64,000 nt of DNA from Argentina anserina (Eukaryota > Streptophyta > Magnoliopsida > Rosales > Rosaceae), in NCBI RefSeq assembly GCF_933775445.1, contig NW_026089444.1, positions 1-64,000 of the forward strand, in the 5' to 3' direction. Both the position numbers and the translations under genes were made by a program. Shown here in pieces: positions 63,219 to 64,000 of the stretch (position 1 is its first letter; each line of letters starts with the position of its first letter). The notes beneath the pieces are model-generated. The model was not told the origin of the DNA and ran no database searches. It was given only the letters and a program-made list of their open reading frames with translations.

Positions 63219-64000
63219 TGATAGAGCGTTCTGTTAGAACGTCTATAAAATACCCTGTAAAACATCATCGTTAGTATAGAATAAGCAGGGATCGTTCAGT
63301 CCGGGGAATCAAAAGGGCCTCAACACTTATCATGTTATTGGGAGATTTGAGTTGGATTCTAAAACTACAACTTAAAATAAATCCTAAATTACTTATATAC
63401 AATTGATCAACCATTCATCACATAAACAAAACACGAATTTCACTCAAAAAACATGTATGACACGCATAGAACAACATATAGGCAGCGGCTTATTTTGATT
63501 ATTTCTAAGTCCATTTCAATTCCAATTCTAATTAGAATCCGAAGCGGTTCATCTAATCGTTAAGACTTCTTAGTTATTTAGAATCAACGAAGCGTTCAAT
63601 CCTAAACATATGCTAACAAGAGTTCAACATAACGAAGCGTTCTAGTTAAACAACAAAGTAGCACATAAGCACATTAAGTCGAATTGGAAACATGTTACAC
63701 AAGCATGGCGTCACTCATCTTGATTAAGCATGCAAATTCCTAGAACTATCACAGCCCTATATAAGTATCCATAATTGAAACACGAAGCGCATATTCAATC
63801 AAAGAACACTTTGGTGAATTAAATCGCAACCCTAGGAGAACCATGGCCTTGGCTTCCTCAAGCATTGATTTAGATGTACAAGTTCAAGGAACTAATTGAA
63901 ATAAAACCTAAAAACAATTCGGAAACCTACTGCCCATAATCATCTAACACGTCAAACATACATATTTCAATGAATTCATACAATCAAAACATAAAACCAA
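63219..64000 (-). mobile_element. Partial LTR of a second, related retrotransposon
   Basis: The satellite ends at about 63214 and new sequence begins TGATAGAGCG. It aligns in order with the start of the first element's left LTR: CCCTGTAA, CATCGTTAGTA, AAGCAGGGATCGTTC (against AAGAGGGTATCGTTC), CCGGGGA, AATAAA-CCTAAA, TATATACA-TTGATCAACCA and CACATAAACA. It is clearly homologous but strongly diverged, so it is another family member or subfamily. Its orientation would be the same (minus), with this end being the LTR 3' terminus. It carries its own AGCG boxes at 63484, 63543, 63591, 63636 and 63786, mostly as GAAGCG. Only 782 bp are in the window, so the target duplication, LTR length and internal region cannot be judged. 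Confidence 0.8.

Overview
This 64 kb window contains no protein-coding or RNA gene that I can support. It is a very large tandem satellite DNA array from a plant nuclear genome, interrupted at 43176-51021 by one complete, recently inserted, non-autonomous LTR retrotransposon. At its right edge (63219-64000) the array runs into the terminus of a second, related LTR. The plant assignment rests on the retrotransposon: its primer-binding site copies the 3' end of plant tRNA-Asp, and its overall form is that of plant Ty3/gypsy (Tat/Athila-like) derivatives. I cannot name the species.

Layout: (1) 1-43175, left satellite arm; (2) 43176-51021, retrotransposon in minus orientation: 3' LTR 43176-45381, a 3434-bp internal region without gag or pol 45382-48815, and 5' LTR 48816-51021, flanked by the 5-bp target duplication GAAAC; (3) 51022 to about 63214, right satellite arm in the same head-to-tail orientation; (4) 63219-64000, start of a second LTR with the same orientation and a related but diverged sequence.

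The satellite monomer has a fixed body of about 107-108 bp plus one to four copies of a 41-bp module. This gives length classes of 148/149, 189/190, 230/231 and 272 bp. The 41-bp module is itself two ~20-bp rungs (22 + 19 bp), each beginning AAAGATAC; that octamer occurs four times per 149-bp monomer. On top of this lie several independent segmental (higher-order) duplications with offsets of 867, 3869, 3004, 1815, 7268, 5143, 1454, 1177, 1333, 1754 and about 1138 bp, some nested inside others. The array is therefore evolving by recent unequal exchange at several scales rather than by one fixed higher-order unit.

The many open frames across the array, mostly on the minus strand and up to 271 codons, are by-products of an A-rich repeat whose 189-bp form is divisible by three. 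The retrotransposon keeps only cis-acting parts (LTRs, promoter-like TATA, tRNA-Asp primer site, polypurine tract and duplicated tract-like motifs), so it must have been mobilised in trans by an autonomous relative. Nothing here looks like an operon, defence system or CRISPR array. The most interesting material is the satellite's hierarchical architecture, the gene-less retroelement with three tract-like motifs, and a family-specific AGCG-box array in its LTR.
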